A stretch of DNA of 64,000 nucleotides, from positions 62,001-126,000 of the forward strand of contig CATJTQ010000121.1 in the NCBI GenBank assembly GCA_949743325.1. The letters run 5' to 3'. Source of the stretch: an uncultured Lachnospiraceae bacterium (GTDB lineage Bacteria > Bacillota > Clostridia > Lachnospirales > Lachnospiraceae). This document shows, one piece after another, positions 21,684-30,554 of this stretch. Made by a program: the position numbers and the translations under genes. How positions within the stretch are numbered: the first letter of the stretch is position 1; each line of letters opens with the position of its first letter. The notes beneath the pieces are model-generated. The model was not told the DNA's origin. It worked only from the letters and a program-made list of their open reading frames with translations, and did not search any database.

Positions 21684-22847
21684 CTACTGACCTGCATCAG
21701 CTTTTTCTGTTATTTTTGTCTTATCTTTTAAAAATTCCAACACTTTCTCCATTAATAAGCTCTCAAAAAGATCTGTTTTATACTCTGGAGCATACTGTTT
21801 TTCAAATTCTTCAACAGACTCTGAATTATAGTATTCCGCATAAGTCTTTAAATAATCATTATATTCGTCTTCTGTTATTTTAATACTTTCTTTAATTGCC
21901 ACCAGTTTAAGACTTAAAACATCATTCATATAATCTATGGCAGACTTCTCAATATCAGCATTAAATGTATCTTCATCAATTGAAACTGCTTCTAAATAAT
22001 CTGCTATTTCCATTCCATACTGGTTTTGAATAACACTCTCCTGATATTCTCTCTCGCTATTAATATAATCTTCTTTTAATTTTTCAGGAACATTATCATA
22101 ATTACTTATCTCATTTACTTTGCCTAAAATACCTTGTGCAATTGAAGCATCATAATCATCTTTTGCAGTATCTTCCAGTGTTCCTTTTACAAATTCTTTA
22201 AAAGCATCAACGGTATTTGCAGTCACCTTGTCTGAAACGCCTTCCTTCTCGACTACAACCTCAACCCACTTATCTGTAAGTGTACCGCTTCCCTCGGATT
22301 TTTTCATATAATTTAATTTTACTTCAAATACAGCGTCTTTTCCTTTAACTTCCTCATTATCATAACCATCAGGGAATTTAACATTTATCTTCTTCGTATC
22401 ACCGACACTCATTCCCTCAACCTGTTCTTCAAATCCCGGAATAAATGCACCTGAACCTAAAACAAGGTCATAACCTTCATATGATCCGCCGGAAAACTCT
22501 TTACCATCAACAGTACCTACATAGTCAATATTTACGCTGTCACCGCTGGCGCATGTTCCCTCAAACGCAAGAGGATAAAACTCAAGCCATGACTGGAGTT
22601 CCGCTTCAATCGCTCCCTCTGTAACTTCTGCAACAGGCGCAACCTCCAATTCCATATTGGAATAATCTTCAACTGTAACATAATCCTCTACATCTTTCAG
22701 TACAGTCTTAAGCATATCATCAACTGACATTGCTGCGTAATCTACAGTATCGTCTTTCTTTTCCTTTTCTTCTTTCTTACCGCATCCTGCCAATGCAGTT
22801 ACAGACATTGCAATACATAAAGCAACAGCTATAATTCTTTTTTTCAT
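21684..22847 (-). CDS. Secreted lipoprotein peptidyl-prolyl isomerase, trigger-factor-like
   Basis: About 387 residues. An N-terminal lipoprotein signal (MKKRIIAVALCIAMSVTA, then LAGC with the lipidated Cys at about residue 21) is followed by a charged linker. An FKBP-type domain follows (about residues 95-190: GDSVNIDYVGTVDGKEFSGG, ... GFEEQVEGMSVGDTKKINVKFP). The C-terminal ~190 residues are helical, like the chaperone arms of trigger factor. It lacks the ribosome-binding signature and is exported, so it probably helps fold proteins outside the membrane. GAGG lies six bases before the chosen ATG; an 11-codon extension upstream is rejected because the signal peptide starts at MKKR. Confidence 0.85.
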   Translation of the reverse strand: MKKRIIAVALCIAMSVTALAGCGKKEEKEKKDDTVDYAAMSVDDMLKTVLKDVEDYVTVEDYSNMELEVAPVAEVTEGAIEAELQSWLEFYPLAFEGTCASGDSVNIDYVGTVDGKEFSGGSYEGYDLVLGSGAFIPGFEEQVEGMSVGDTKKINVKFPDGYDNEEVKGKDAVFEVKLNYMKKSEGSGTLTDKWVEVVVEKEGVSDKVTANTVDAFKEFVKGTLEDTAKDDYDASIAQGILGKVNEISNYDNVPEKLKEDYINSEREYQESVIQNQYGMEIADYLEAVSIDEDTFNADIEKSAIDYMNDVLSLKLVAIKESIKITEDEYNDYLKTYAEYYNSESVEEFEKQYAPEYKTDLFESLLMEKVLEFLKDKTKITEKADAGQ

Positions 22848-23046
22848 AAATAACCTCTTTCTTTCGCACTTTATAGTCAAATGCTCTATTTTTTAAATTC
22901 AATAGTAACATAATAACATAGCTTTATTTTTTTGTAAAACAATTTTTATATATTTCACACAATTTTCATCTTCCTTATTCTACATTATTATGATATTATA
23001 ATGATAGAGCATATATTAAAAAGGCTCTGGGAATGGAGTGATTTAT

Positions 23047-23340
23047 ATGAAAAAATATTTAAGAAAAGCCTTAGAAGTCCAAGCATTTAAGTATGAAATT
23101 GGAAAAGGCATGGAAGACGGGTTTGAACTTTTGACAAAAGTAATCACTAATGGTTGGATAACACCATCCAATCTTATTGAGATCACACAGCCAGACGGTA
23201 AAATAGTCTGTCCTTTCATAGAAAACAAACGAGGCCGCCTCTTTATTAGAAATGGAGACTATATAATTATTGAAGGAGACAATGAAAAACATGTTTGCGG
23301 CGGCGAGAAATTCCACGACCGTTTTGAAGATATTGACTAG
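23047..23340 (+). CDS. Small protein resembling phage-type hypothetical proteins
   Basis: 97 residues. The C-terminal part NGDYIIIEGDNEKHVCGGEKF resembles, by memory of the family only, small phage proteins ending in a 'GDyIi.g..ge...c....F...Y' pattern. The N-terminus KALEVQAFKYEIG also fits them. No phage genes surround it, so it is a lone gene. GTG at 23038 is in frame, but GGAG is spaced eight bases from the ATG at 23047. A -10 box TATAAT lies at 22997-23002 without a clear -35. It has its own terminator. Confidence 0.6.
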   Translation: MKKYLRKALEVQAFKYEIGKGMEDGFELLTKVITNGWITPSNLIEITQPDGKIVCPFIENKRGRLFIRNGDYIIIEGDNEKHVCGGEKFHDRFEDID

Positions 23341-23353
23341 GTATATAACTAAT

Positions 23354-23400
23354 ACAGGGCGATTGTGACTTTAAAAGCCGCAGCCGCCCTGTTAATTTTT
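23354..23400 (+). terminator. Terminator after the small phage-like gene
   Basis: ACAGGGCG (23354-23361) pairs with CGCCCTGT (23385-23392), followed by TAATTTTT. It also faces the end of the cls gene. Confidence 0.75.
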
Positions 23401-23428
23401 ATATAAATGCTATTTTGTTGTCTGACTG

Positions 23429-24904
23429 CTATAATAACGGTGAAAGCAATCTTGATACCTGTTCTTTTATTCTAATTATATAAGAACGTCTTGCATAATC
23501 ATAAAGTGTAATTTCACTGCTTACCTCTAAATCTTTCATAAACTGTTCTTCCATTTTAACAGTAGTATCACTGTGGTAAATTACTGCATTTACTTCAAAA
23601 TTAAGCTGGAAACTTCTAATATCCATATTTGCAGTTCCAAAACTACATATTTTTCCATCTGTCATCACACCTTTTACATGCAGAAAACCAGGCTGGTAAG
23701 TGTAAAATCTTACACCTGCCTCCAACAAATCATTCATATATGAATAACTTGCCCAATATACAAATGGATGATCAGGCTTGCATGGAATCATAACCCTTAC
23801 ATCAATGCCTGACATTGCTGCAACTTGAAGCGCCGTTAAAATTGCATCATCAGGAATAAAATATGGTGATTGTATATAAATATGATCTTTAGCATTGTTA
23901 ATAAGCCATAAATAATTATTTCTCACATTTAAAATTTTCTCGTCTGGTCCATCAGAAATTATTTGAATGCCTGTATTCATTTTACTTTCAAAACTATTCA
24001 TTTCCTCTGAAAAATACTTATTTTGAAATAAATTTTGCTTAGTAGCATAATTCCAGTCCAGTACAAATCGACTGTTTAACGAACTTACAGCCCTTCCTTC
24101 AATCTTTAAGTGAGTATCTCTCCAATACTTGAAATACTCATCTTTTCCTATATACTCTCTGCCTACGTTAAATCCGCCTACAAACCCAACTTTTCCATCA
24201 ATTACTACAATTTTTCTGTGATTTCTGTAATTTATTCTAAGATGAAGTTTCTTTAATTTGGCAGGAAAAAATTCTGCCGTCTGTATACCCTCTTCATGAA
24301 GCCTTTTCCAGTCTCTCCTTTTCATATATCTACAACCCATACTATCATAAAGAATTCTTACCTCTACACCTTCAGCCGCCTTCCTTGCCAGCACTTTCTC
24401 AATCTTTTCAAACACCTCGTCAGGTTTTATTATATAGTATTGTATATGAATAAAATCTTTTGCTTTTTCCAACTCTGCCGCAAGTTTTTCAAATTTTGTA
24501 ATACCGTCAAAATAAATATCCACATCATTATTATCTGTATATACTGCACCTGAGCTCTCTAAATTATATAATACCAATTCTTTATATTTTTTGTAATCCT
24601 CAGACAAATTTAAAAACTCATTATTTACAATCTTTGTTTCCTGAAGCCGGATTACATTGCTCATCCTATCTTCTAATTCTTTCGTTCTAAACATTTTGCT
24701 TTTATGAAAATCTGCTCCGATAACAAAGTAACATAAAAAACCTAATATAGGAATAAAATATAACACTAAAAGCCATGTCCACACATTTCTTGGATCACGC
24801 CTCTCAAAAAAAACAATTATTATTGATAGAAATACATTTACAATAACCAGATGTGTCATTATCCAACGGAAAACATCCAGCACTTCATTCCAAATATTAA
24901 CCAC
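23429..24904 (-). CDS. cls: Cardiolipin synthase
   Basis: 491 residues. Two N-terminal membrane helices (LVIVNVFLSIIIVFFE and TWLLVLYFIPILGFLCYFVI) are followed by two phospholipase D domains with HKD motifs: HRKIVVIDGKVGFVGGFNVG (about residue 226) and HVKGVMTDGKICSFGTANMD (about residue 402). It joins two phosphatidylglycerols into cardiolipin at the membrane. The start is GTG, with GGTGAT seven bases before it; the N-terminal helix would be damaged by a later start. It stands alone. Confidence 0.93.
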   Translation of the reverse strand: MVNIWNEVLDVFRWIMTHLVIVNVFLSIIIVFFERRDPRNVWTWLLVLYFIPILGFLCYFVIGADFHKSKMFRTKELEDRMSNVIRLQETKIVNNEFLNLSEDYKKYKELVLYNLESSGAVYTDNNDVDIYFDGITKFEKLAAELEKAKDFIHIQYYIIKPDEVFEKIEKVLARKAAEGVEVRILYDSMGCRYMKRRDWKRLHEEGIQTAEFFPAKLKKLHLRINYRNHRKIVVIDGKVGFVGGFNVGREYIGKDEYFKYWRDTHLKIEGRAVSSLNSRFVLDWNYATKQNLFQNKYFSEEMNSFESKMNTGIQIISDGPDEKILNVRNNYLWLINNAKDHIYIQSPYFIPDDAILTALQVAAMSGIDVRVMIPCKPDHPFVYWASYSYMNDLLEAGVRFYTYQPGFLHVKGVMTDGKICSFGTANMDIRSFQLNFEVNAVIYHSDTTVKMEEQFMKDLEVSSEITLYDYARRSYIIRIKEQVSRLLSPLL

Positions 24905-25014
24905 TTCTAAATCACCAATCTTCTTTCCAACATATGTTTCCGCCCATTATAGCACGCAATATATTTTTTTACAAGTTGTTTCCTTATGATACCACCTATT
25001 CCATGCTTTTTCAC

Positions 25015-25043
25015 TTGCAACATATCACTTTTTCGTCTATACT
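25015..25043 (+). promoter_or_regulatory. Promoter for tex
   Basis: TTGCAA at 25015-25020 and TATACT at 25038-25043 are 17 bases apart, about 75 bases before the tex start. Confidence 0.55.
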
Positions 25044-25119
25044 GTACTTATTGTGCTGAAAGGATACATAAATAATTTATACCTTATTCTATGCAAAATA
25101 TATAAGGAGAATTGAAAAT

Positions 25120-27255
25120 ATGGATATTATTGGAGAACTTACCAAAGAACTTGGCATCGAACGCAAGCAGACACAGGCCGCCGTTGATTTAATAGATGCG
25201 GGAAACACAATTCCTTTTATTTCCAGATACAGAAAAGAAGCCACAGGTTCATTAAATGATGAAATATTGCGCTCATTAAATGACCGCCTTAATTATTTAA
25301 GGAATCTTGAGGAAAAAAAAGAACAGGTTTTGTCCAGTATCGAAGAACAAGGCAAATTAACTGAAGAGCTTAAAAAGCAGATCTTGGATGCTAAAACACT
25401 TGTTATGGTAGATGATCTGTACAGACCTTACCGTCCAAAACGCCGCACTCGGGCCACAATTGCCAAAGAAAAAGGGCTTGAACCTCTGGCAAATATAATA
25501 TTACTTCAAATGACAGACAAACCTCTTGCTGAAGAGGCAGCACAGTTTATCTCTGCTGAGAACGAAGTTGCTACCGCCGAAGAAGCTCTTGACGGAGCTA
25601 AAGACATTATTGCTGAGATGATCTCAGACGAAGCAGATTACCGCACTGTAATCCGCAATAAAACTTTTAAGTCAGGCAAGATTGTCTCAACAGCTAAAAA
25701 CCCTGAAGAAAAATCTGTATATGAAATGTATTACAACTATGAAGAGGGTATGTCAAAAATAGCAGGACATAGAGTGCTCGCTCTAAATCGCGGTGAATCC
25801 GAAAAAATATTATCAGTACATATTGACGCTCCGGAAGAAGAAATTTTACAGTATCTTTGTAAAAAAACTATCACCAGAGATAATAAATATACTGCCCCAA
25901 TTCTTGAGGAAATATGTGCTGACAGCTATAAAAGACTTATACAGCCATCTATCGAAAGAGAGATACGCAATGAACTAACTGAAAAAGCAGAAGAAGGAGC
26001 CATCAAAGTTTTTGGCAAAAACCTTGAACAGATTCTTATGCAGCCTCCAATTGCCAATCAGGTTGTACTTGGTTGGGATCCCGCATTCCGTACCGGCTGT
26101 AAACTTGCTGTTGTAGATGAAACAGGTAAAGTACTTGATACTAAAGTTATTTTTCCAACAGAACCTCAAAATAAAGTTGATGAGGCAAAGAAAGTTCTAA
26201 AGCAGCTTATAACCAAATATGGTGTAACTTTAATCTCCCTTGGAAATGGAACCGCTTCAAGAGAATCCGAATCTGTAATCGCCGATTTTATAAAAGAATC
26301 CAATTTATCTGTATCTTATGTGATTGTCAGCGAAGCCGGAGCATCTGTATACTCCGCCAGCAAACTTGCAACAGAAGAATTTCCTGATTTTGATGTTGCA
26401 CAGCGCAGCGCTGTATCAATAGCACGACGTATCCAAGACCCATTGGCAGAACTTGTTAAAATTGAACCTAAAGCTATTGGAGTTGGACAATATCAGCATG
26501 ATATGAATCAGAAACGCCTTGTACAGACCCTTGGTGGTGTAGTTGAAGACTGTGTAAATAAAGTAGGTGTCGATTTAAATACTGCCTCTGCGTCACTTCT
26601 TGAATATGTGTCCGGCGTTTCAAAAACAATAGCTAAAAATATAGTTGCTTACAGAGAAGAAAACGGTCGGTTTGATAATAGAAAACAATTACTTAAAGTA
26701 TCTAAATTAGGACCAAAAGCTTATGAACAATGTGCAGGATTTTTAAGAATTGCAGGAGGCGACAACCCGCTTGACAACACAAGCGTTCATCCTGAAAGCT
26801 ATAATGTAACCAAAGAACTTTTATCCTCTCTTGGTTACTCATTAGATGATATTGGAAATCTAAAAGGATTATCAAAAAAGGCATTTAATAAATCAAACCT
26901 TTCAAATAAATTTGAGATCGGAGAGATAACATTAACAGATATATTAAATGAATTAGAAAAACCTTCCAGGGATCCAAGAGAAGATATGCCAAAACCAATT
27001 TTAAGAACCGATGTTTTGGATATTAAAGATTTAAAAGAAGATATGATTTTAAAAGGAACTGTCAGAAATGTTATTGATTTTGGAGTATTTGTTGACATAG
27101 GGGTACATCAGGACGGTCTTGTACACATTTCGCAAATTACGGATAAATATATTAAACATCCCTTAGATGTATTAAGTATTGGAGATGTTGTGGAAGTAAA
27201 AATATTAACTGTTGATATACCGCGAAAACGAATTTCACTTACAATGAAAATATAA
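25120..27255 (+). CDS. tex: Tex-family RNA-binding transcription accessory protein
   Basis: 711 residues. Order: helical N-terminal domain with DDLYRPYRPKRRTRA, the YqgF/RNase H-like core (LGWDPAFRTGCKLAVVDETG, about residue 320), paired helix-hairpin-helix motifs (VSGVSKTIAKNIVAYREENG, about residue 500, and KVSKLGPKAYEQCAGFLRI), and a C-terminal S1 RNA-binding domain (VIDFGVFVDIGVHQDGLVHI). Tex proteins bind RNA and influence transcription and stress or toxin phenotypes; the exact role is unsettled. AAGGAG precedes the ATG. It is followed after 18 bases by a DUF1934 gene, probably in one transcript. Confidence 0.95.
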   Translation: MDIIGELTKELGIERKQTQAAVDLIDAGNTIPFISRYRKEATGSLNDEILRSLNDRLNYLRNLEEKKEQVLSSIEEQGKLTEELKKQILDAKTLVMVDDLYRPYRPKRRTRATIAKEKGLEPLANIILLQMTDKPLAEEAAQFISAENEVATAEEALDGAKDIIAEMISDEADYRTVIRNKTFKSGKIVSTAKNPEEKSVYEMYYNYEEGMSKIAGHRVLALNRGESEKILSVHIDAPEEEILQYLCKKTITRDNKYTAPILEEICADSYKRLIQPSIEREIRNELTEKAEEGAIKVFGKNLEQILMQPPIANQVVLGWDPAFRTGCKLAVVDETGKVLDTKVIFPTEPQNKVDEAKKVLKQLITKYGVTLISLGNGTASRESESVIADFIKESNLSVSYVIVSEAGASVYSASKLATEEFPDFDVAQRSAVSIARRIQDPLAELVKIEPKAIGVGQYQHDMNQKRLVQTLGGVVEDCVNKVGVDLNTASASLLEYVSGVSKTIAKNIVAYREENGRFDNRKQLLKVSKLGPKAYEQCAGFLRIAGGDNPLDNTSVHPESYNVTKELLSSLGYSLDDIGNLKGLSKKAFNKSNLSNKFEIGEITLTDILNELEKPSRDPREDMPKPILRTDVLDIKDLKEDMILKGTVRNVIDFGVFVDIGVHQDGLVHISQITDKYIKHPLDVLSIGDVVEVKILTVDIPRKRISLTMKI

Positions 27256-27273
27256 AAAGCCAGGGAGATTATA

Positions 27274-27717
27274 ATGACTAAAGAAGTAATTATAAGTATT
27301 ATCGGTCTGCAATTTGACGGCATTGATGAAAATCCTGTGCCTATAGAAATTATCTCAGCCGCTAATTACTATTATAAAAAAGATACGCACTACATTATAT
27401 ATGATGAAATTTCAGAAGATTTCTCAGGAACTACAAGCAACCGCATTAAACTAAAGAAGGACTTAATTGAAATATCTAAAAAAGGACTTACTACAGTAAC
27501 TATGCGTTTTGAAAAGGGAAAGAAAAACCATACATACTACCAAACTCCTTTTGGCAGTATTCTCGTTGCCATATTGACAAACAAAATTAATGTCGAAGAA
27601 TCAGATACTGAAATTAATATAAATATTGCATATGAACTGGAAGTTGATGCTAGTCCATTGTCTGAATGTAATATTCAGATTAAAATAGTACCAAAAGAAG
27701 AGGCTCATATCGCATAA
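27274..27717 (+). CDS. DUF1934 (YwiB-like) protein
   Basis: 147 residues forming a calycin-like beta barrel in known members. The family pattern 'YYKKdthYIIYDE' (NYYYKKDTHYIIYDE) and the block TYYQTPFGSI are visible. No membrane segment. It is probably co-transcribed with tex. Function unknown. Confidence 0.8.
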   Translation: MTKEVIISIIGLQFDGIDENPVPIEIISAANYYYKKDTHYIIYDEISEDFSGTTSNRIKLKKDLIEISKKGLTTVTMRFEKGKKNHTYYQTPFGSILVAILTNKINVEESDTEININIAYELEVDASPLSECNIQIKIVPKEEAHIA

Positions 27718-27722
27718 TTTAA

Positions 27723-27790
27723 AAGGCTGTCTTGAAGATAATATTTATAAATATTGTTTTCAGGGCAGCCTTAATCTTTTTATTTTTTTT
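27723..27790. terminator. Terminator between convergent genes
   Basis: AAGGCTG (27723-27729) pairs with CAGCCTT (27766-27772) across a longer imperfect stem, followed on the plus strand by AATC and a T-rich run. It lies between the DUF1934 gene and the convergent membrane-anchored gene and may serve both. Confidence 0.7.
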
Positions 27791-28280
27791 TGTTTGATTT
27801 TTTTACTGAAGTGTTTTTTGCTTCCTCTGAAGCTTTCTCTGCCTTATTTCTCAACTTACTCATAAAGCCTTTTTTCTTAGCTGTCTGTTCAAGTGGAGTA
27901 CGGATTCCTTTTACACTTGTAATATACAATCCGCTTATTACCGCCTTAACTTCTTTTTTAACAGGAATACTGTCATAAATTTTAGCATCTGCTATAAGCG
28001 GTGTTATTTTAGGACCAATTTTAGCTTTCACAATCGGAAGTTTTGTTCGCCGCATAAGCTTTGGCGTCTGCTCAAGCACCTGAGCCGGAAAACCAGCATC
28101 TTTTAGCGGCATTTTCTTTTTGTCAATAACAAGCATTGAAACGGTCTGAGCCATTGCATCCATCTGCTGTTTCTGAGCCGCCTGTTTCTTCTGTGCTTTC
28201 CTGCCGAAAAAATACAAGCCTGCCATAACTGCTACCAGGGCAATAAGTACAATTATCGTCACATTAATTACTGTCTGCAC
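27780..28280 (-). CDS. Membrane-anchored basic protein of unknown function
   Basis: 166 residues: one N-terminal membrane helix (VTIIVLIALVAVMAGLYFF), a Lys/Gln-rich linker, a compact middle domain (about residues 45-130) and a very Lys-rich tail. It starts at GTG with AAAGGAGG seven bases upstream. I do not recognise a named family. It lies about 85 bases downstream of the glycosidase gene on the same strand. Whether it belongs to that locus is unclear. Confidence 0.65.
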   Translation of the reverse strand: MQTVINVTIIVLIALVAVMAGLYFFGRKAQKKQAAQKQQMDAMAQTVSMLVIDKKKMPLKDAGFPAQVLEQTPKLMRRTKLPIVKAKIGPKITPLIADAKIYDSIPVKKEVKAVISGLYITSVKGIRTPLEQTAKKKGFMSKLRNKAEKASEEAKNTSVKKSNKKK

Positions 28281-28364
28281 ATCTTCTCCTCCTTTATATA
28301 AAATGCCAAAGCGGATATCCGCAATATCATAAAATTACGAAGTCCGCTCTGCTGCATGACATTA

Positions 28365-30500
28365 TTAGAAGTCTACTACAATTTTTCCTAATTTATCAAG
28401 ACCTTTTTCTAAATTTCCATCAATATATATATTTAATCCTAATTTAATATCTTCAATTTGTGCAATTTTATTATCTTTAGCATAGTGAATTGATAGTTTT
28501 TTACCACGAATATAAATATCATCCAATTTGAAATAATCAAGCCCAATATCTATAGGATCGATAATCAAACAATCCTGCTGCAACTTAATGCCTGCAACAT
28601 GAGCAAAAATCAGCTCAAGATAATAAGAATGATTATAGTCTGGCTCATCGCTCATAGCCTCATCAGTTTCAGCATGATATTGTTCAACTAAATATGGATA
28701 TGCAGCATCATGGGCCTTATAATGCTCTAATGTATATTTTCTTAAAAACTCAGCAAACTCCTTATCAAACATATGGTTATGACTCTTACTCTGTTTGCCA
28801 ATTGTATCCAGCATTATACCATTAGTATACGGCCATGACGGACCATTCCACATGCAGCTGTTTCTACTCTTCATACTTCCCATCCATGCTCCGATCGGCG
28901 AATATGCAACACAATCCTTTGCCACAGTTGAAAATACAGCGCCAGTATTAAAATATTGTTTATCAAAAAGATAGTCCATTCCTTTTAACTTATCATTGTC
29001 AGCAAGTTCTGCCCAATATGGATAAAACCCAACTATATTTTTTACCATAGCCTTCTCGTCGGTCTGATGATGTAAATCATAATAAAAGCCCGTCTCTTCG
29101 TCCCATGTTTTTTCATTTATATCTTTTGCAATTTCTCTTGCAAATTCATCATAATATGAATAATCTCCATCATTTACTTCCTTCATAAGCAAAGATAACC
29201 CCATAGTATTTAAATAATGATATATTGATGTATCTAATCTTTTCATTGGAATAATTTTACTCTTATCTTTTCCATTCACAGGAAAATCAGTAAAATACCA
29301 ATAACTTGGCTGATATTCCTTGCCAGTTCTCTGATGCTTTACCTCAATCTGCAGATGATCATTTGGTGCTCCATAGACTTTTATATTTCCATCCACACAC
29401 TTTTTCATCTGCGGCAGAATCTCTTTAATAAAATCTTTATCTCCATCAATCAGATACATTTGATAAATTGCCCATATTAAATAATTTGAAAATGGACTGC
29501 CCCTGTGGTGTGTAAATGTTGACTGTATTATACCGTTTTCATCTTCCTGTGCAAGCACTCCGCGCACAATATCGTGAAGCATTTCTTTATCAGGACACCA
29601 TTTATAATCAGTAAGCTGCAGCGGCGTAGAAAGACAAATAAGACGGCTGAATTCCCAGCCAGAAACTTTTAACGGCTCACTCTTATTAGTTTTATGTCCT
29701 CTGCCTTCATAGACCGTCGTATTTTGCAGAAAACCATGCCTTGGCTTACTTGTATTATGTCTTAATATATACCATCTGTAAAACCATGTCTTATTAAGAA
29801 GCGCATCACTGCAATCAAATTTCGGCAGCGACTCATAAAACTTTTCAAATTCTTTGGCAGTTTCATCTACATACTGCATAGGTGAAAGATTTCTTGCAAA
29901 AAATGCTTCTAATCTTTCAATTGCCGGTTTCTCACCCTCAACAATTAAATCAGTTGTTGCTGCTGCAATTGTAAAACTTACTGTCTCTCCACGCTTTAAT
30001 ATTATTATATTTTCAAGAGCAGCATCCCATTTTATAGCCGCGCCAACCTGAATTGTATTTCTTTCCTCAGGCATCTGCATCCATATATATCCGTCTCTCT
30101 GCTCTACAACACACACTTTATTATCTACAGCCAATTCCAGTGTTATATCTCCATCGCTATGATTCTCCCATGTCTGCACACAGAAAGCAATATCATTAGA
30201 CGTAATCATCTTTACTTCATCAAAGGTGATTTTCTTATCACTGTAATGCATAGTAAGCCTGCTTGGATACCAAACAGTTTCAGCCATTATAAAATCTGGA
30301 GCGGAACTGCATTTCACTGTAAAAAGCTGCGGTATATTCATCTTATGAATAAAGTCAATATTACCGCTAAATCCCGGCAATTTATCAAGGCAATCACAAT
30401 AGAGCCTGTCGCCAACCGGCGCAAAAAGAAGCTTACCGCAATATGACTGCAAACTTCGGTTCGGATACGCTAATTTTTTATCAATTTCTAACATATACAT
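28365..30500 (-). CDS. Cytoplasmic (alpha/alpha)6-barrel glycoside hydrolase (MGH1/GH63-like)
   Basis: 711 residues without signal peptide. An N-terminal beta-rich region (~230 residues) is followed by a six-hairpin barrel of the trehalase/GH63-type fold. The barrel is shown by SYWYFTDFP, ETWDEETGFYYDLHHQTDE-like blocks and CMWNGPSWPYTNGIMLD (near residue 548), the last being a strong mark of this group. Which sugar it removes cannot be read from sequence. It is the last enzyme gene of the leftward glycan operon, 54 bases after the rhamnosidase-like gene. The lack of a signal suggests it trims oligosaccharides after import. SD is GTGGGGT before the ATG. Confidence 0.75.
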   Translation of the reverse strand: MYMLEIDKKLAYPNRSLQSYCGKLLFAPVGDRLYCDCLDKLPGFSGNIDFIHKMNIPQLFTVKCSSAPDFIMAETVWYPSRLTMHYSDKKITFDEVKMITSNDIAFCVQTWENHSDGDITLELAVDNKVCVVEQRDGYIWMQMPEERNTIQVGAAIKWDAALENIIILKRGETVSFTIAAATTDLIVEGEKPAIERLEAFFARNLSPMQYVDETAKEFEKFYESLPKFDCSDALLNKTWFYRWYILRHNTSKPRHGFLQNTTVYEGRGHKTNKSEPLKVSGWEFSRLICLSTPLQLTDYKWCPDKEMLHDIVRGVLAQEDENGIIQSTFTHHRGSPFSNYLIWAIYQMYLIDGDKDFIKEILPQMKKCVDGNIKVYGAPNDHLQIEVKHQRTGKEYQPSYWYFTDFPVNGKDKSKIIPMKRLDTSIYHYLNTMGLSLLMKEVNDGDYSYYDEFAREIAKDINEKTWDEETGFYYDLHHQTDEKAMVKNIVGFYPYWAELADNDKLKGMDYLFDKQYFNTGAVFSTVAKDCVAYSPIGAWMGSMKSRNSCMWNGPSWPYTNGIMLDTIGKQSKSHNHMFDKEFAEFLRKYTLEHYKAHDAAYPYLVEQYHAETDEAMSDEPDYNHSYYLELIFAHVAGIKLQQDCLIIDPIDIGLDYFKLDDIYIRGKKLSIHYAKDNKIAQIEDIKLGLNIYIDGNLEKGLDKLGKIVVDF

Positions 30501-30554
30501 ATATTTACCCCACTTTATATTTTTTATAAGAATTACGTCTATATTACATTAAAT

